A stretch of DNA of 6,443 bases, from the NCBI GenBank assembly GCA_964543995.1, contig CAZJBB010000192.1:1-6443 (forward strand). Direction: 5' to 3'. Position 1 is the stretch's first letter. Each line of letters begins with the position of its first letter. Positions 5,046 through 6,443 of the stretch are shown piece by piece. The notes beneath the pieces are model-generated. The model was not told where the DNA came from. It searched no databases and worked only from the letters and a program-made list of their open reading frames with translations. The DNA comes from CAIXTV01 sp964543995 (GTDB lineage: Bacteria > Bacteroidota > Bacteroidia > Bacteroidales > CAIXTV01). The translations under genes and the position numbers were made by a program.

Positions 5046-6404
5046 ATGGAAGAAGAAAAAATTTCGATGGAGATTGTCAACCCCAATGCAGCCGGAGTTG
5101 ACATTGGTAGTCGATCCCATTGGGCTGCTGTGGGCCAAAATGCAGATGAAGTACAAGAATTTGGAGTCTTCAATGATGACCTTAAAAGAATGGCATTATG
5201 GTTTAAGGAAAATCGAATTAAGACTGTTGCAATGGAAAGTACAGGCACTTACTGGCAATCATTGTATGCTGTTTTGTTATCAGAAGGGTTTGAGGTTATT
5301 CTTTGTAATGGAAAATTCACCAAGAACATAAAAGGCAAAAAGACAGATATAAAAGACTGCCAGTGGATACAGAAGCTACATAGCTTAGGACTTTTATCGA
5401 GTAGTTTTTTACCGGATAAGCAAACCGAGCAACTACGGACTTACTGCAGACAAAGAGCATTGTTAGTCGATTCTTCTGCTTCTACATCAAAGAAAATGCA
5501 GAAGTATCTTAGGTTATTGAATTTAAGATTAGATGTTGTTGTGAAAGATATTGTGGGGTTAACAGGTTTAGCAATAATAAAAGCCATTTGTGATGGAGAA
5601 ACTGACCCATCAAAATTGGCAGAATTAAGACATTTCAACTGTCGTAAATCGAAGGAAGAGATTGCCATGGCACTACAAAGCAATGGCAGAGAAGATTATT
5701 TATTTGGACTTAAACAAGAAATAGAAATGTATGAAATGTTTCAGCAGAAAATCGACCAATGCGATATTGAAATCCAGAGGATGCTTGACGAAATAATTAA
5801 CAGTGATGACAACAAAAAACAGCACCAAATCGAAAACAAGCCTTATAAAAGGATAAACAAGAATTCCCCAAAAAATATTGATTTGAATTTGAAGTCATAC
5901 CAATATTTCGAAGGAGTAGACTTAATGGCTATAGAGGGGGTGAGTTACTCGACTGTGTTGTCGATAATGAGTGAAATTGGTTTGGAAGGAATAAAGCAAT
6001 TTCGAACAGCAAAGCATTTTGCAAGTTGGCTAAGGTTAGCTCCCAATAACAAAATATCAGGAGGAAAAATCTTGTCCAGCAAAGTTCCACGAGGAAGTAA
6101 CAGGCTTAAAATAGCTTTGCGAAGCGCTGCCAATGCAATTGGGAACTTAAGAGAATCAACCCCATTGAGAGATTTTTTTCAAAGGATAAACTTCAGGAAA
6201 GGTAGAGTATCAGCGATTTCAGCTACAGCAAGAAAACTAGCAGTAATAATATGGAATATGGTTGTAAAGAACAAGCCCTATTATAATCCAAAAGAATATC
6301 TGTATCTTGACCAAAAAAGGAAGTTGGGATTAGTGAAGCGAATTCAAAAACAAATCACTAAATTTGAACTTTTAAAAGAAAATTTTGAATTTGTAACTAG
6401 CTGA
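5046..6404 (+). CDS. IS110-family DEDD transposase/recombinase
   Basis: Complete 452-residue recombinase, a little longer than many IS110 enzymes. Residues 12-165 are the RuvC-like DEDD domain: D19 in AAGVDIGSRSH, E64 in VAMESTGTYW, and D101 and D104 in KGKKTDIKDCQWIQ. Residues 215-290 are largely helical and charged, likely a coiled-coil linker. Residues 291-405 are the C-terminal Transposase_20 domain: LMAIEGVS, WLRLAPNNKISGGK, GSNRLKIALRSAANA, TARKLAVIIWNM. S338 before Gly-Gly matches the nucleophilic Ser (S241 in IS621). No catalytic residue is missing and there is no frameshift, so it should be active. In this family the enzyme excises the element as a circle and inserts it at sites chosen by a bridge RNA, without target duplication. 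The ATG at 5046 follows A-rich sequence (AAAAACATAAAG); M8 at 5067 is a possible alternative start. Expression probably comes from the same transcript as the candidate guide RNA. Confidence 0.97.
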   Translation: MEEEKISMEIVNPNAAGVDIGSRSHWAAVGQNADEVQEFGVFNDDLKRMALWFKENRIKTVAMESTGTYWQSLYAVLLSEGFEVILCNGKFTKNIKGKKTDIKDCQWIQKLHSLGLLSSSFLPDKQTEQLRTYCRQRALLVDSSASTSKKMQKYLRLLNLRLDVVVKDIVGLTGLAIIKAICDGETDPSKLAELRHFNCRKSKEEIAMALQSNGREDYLFGLKQEIEMYEMFQQKIDQCDIEIQRMLDEIINSDDNKKQHQIENKPYKRINKNSPKNIDLNLKSYQYFEGVDLMAIEGVSYSTVLSIMSEIGLEGIKQFRTAKHFASWLRLAPNNKISGGKILSSKVPRGSNRLKIALRSAANAIGNLRESTPLRDFFQRINFRKGRVSAISATARKLAVIIWNMVVKNKPYYNPKEYLYLDQKRKLGLVKRIQKQITKFELLKENFEFVTS

Positions 6405-6428
6405 TTATTAAATATAAAATATAACGTT

Positions 6429-6443
6429 AGTCAGAATGTTTGG
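6429..6443 (+). repeat. right copy of imperfect 15-base direct repeat
   Basis: AGTCAGAATGTTTGG lies 25 bases after the transposase stop and ends at the window edge, so it may continue. Besides matching 4860-4874, its TCAGAATGTTT (6431-6441) matches TCAGAATATTT in the candidate guide RNA (4985-4995) at 10 of 11 positions. It is the best candidate for the right (donor) end of the element. Confidence 0.5.

Larger units (their letters stand above)
4860..6443 (+). mobile_element. IS110-family insertion sequence, ends not fixed
   Basis: An intact DEDD transposase gene is preceded by a structured noncoding leader and followed by a short right end, the layout of the IS110 group, where the guide RNA lies upstream of the transposase. 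(In the related IS1111 group it lies downstream.) As expected for IS110, no long terminal inverted repeats or target duplications are visible. The start given here is the left copy of an imperfect 15-base direct repeat (4860-4874 / 6429-6443, 12 identical). This is a working limit: the true left end may lie anywhere between 4701 and about 4875, and the right end may lie beyond the window. The element reads in the same direction as the exported-protein gene and does not interrupt any visible gene. Confidence 0.75.

Noticed and set aside
213..6133. Other open frames of 60-85 residues on either strand (for example 213-452 -, 2386-2574 +, 4347-4565 -, 5027-5248 -, 5441-5683 -)
   Set aside because: They overlap clearly coding genes in other frames and show no domain, signal or promoter of their own.
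1..6443. CRISPR arrays, tRNA, rRNA, riboswitches, toxin-antitoxin or phage-defence genes
   Set aside because: No regularly spaced repeats, no cloverleaf and no matching proteins were seen on either strand.

Overview
The window looks like chromosomal DNA from a member of the Bacteroidota, probably from a draft or metagenome assembly. The evidence is AT-rich sequence, -7 boxes of the form TAnnTTTG, weak or absent Shine-Dalgarno sites, an outer-membrane protein of the PD40-plus-OmpA type, and a small lipoprotein paired with a beta-barrel-like protein. The first 43 bases are not biological: they are Illumina TruSeq adapter with a recognisable 8-base i5 index, so genomic sequence starts at about 44.

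Layout. Positions 44-1096 (+) hold the 3' part of a PD40/OmpA-type peptidoglycan-binding envelope protein, cut by the artificial start of the sequence. Convergent to it, on the minus strand, is a two-gene unit: ung (uracil-DNA glycosylase, 2934-3617), then a TamA-sized Omp85 protein (1160-2923) only 10 bases downstream. Divergent from ung, on the plus strand, is a small lipoprotein (3736-3867) with its own -7 box. It is followed by a strong intrinsic terminator (3888-3920), then at once by another -7 box and a 250-residue exported protein of unknown function (3948-4700). Four of the five host genes are envelope proteins; ung is the exception.

The right quarter is an intact IS110-family insertion sequence. 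Its 452-residue transposase (5046-6404) keeps the DEDD residues of the RuvC-like domain (D19, E64, D101, D104) and the Ser of the C-terminal domain (S338). In front of it is a noncoding leader with a -7 box (4866-4873) and about 150 bases that can fold into a branched RNA closed by two long-range helices. Position, size and fold suit a bridge RNA, the guide RNA known from IS110 elements such as IS621. An 11-base segment of this RNA (4985-4995) matches the sequence just after the transposase (6431-6441) at 10 of 11 positions, which makes it a candidate donor guide. The exact element ends cannot be fixed here, because the window stops 39 bases after the transposase and no empty site is available for comparison.

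The most interesting content is therefore the candidate bridge RNA with its possible guide and junction promoter. The most important caution is the adapter, which is open in frame with the first gene and could add a false N-terminus.
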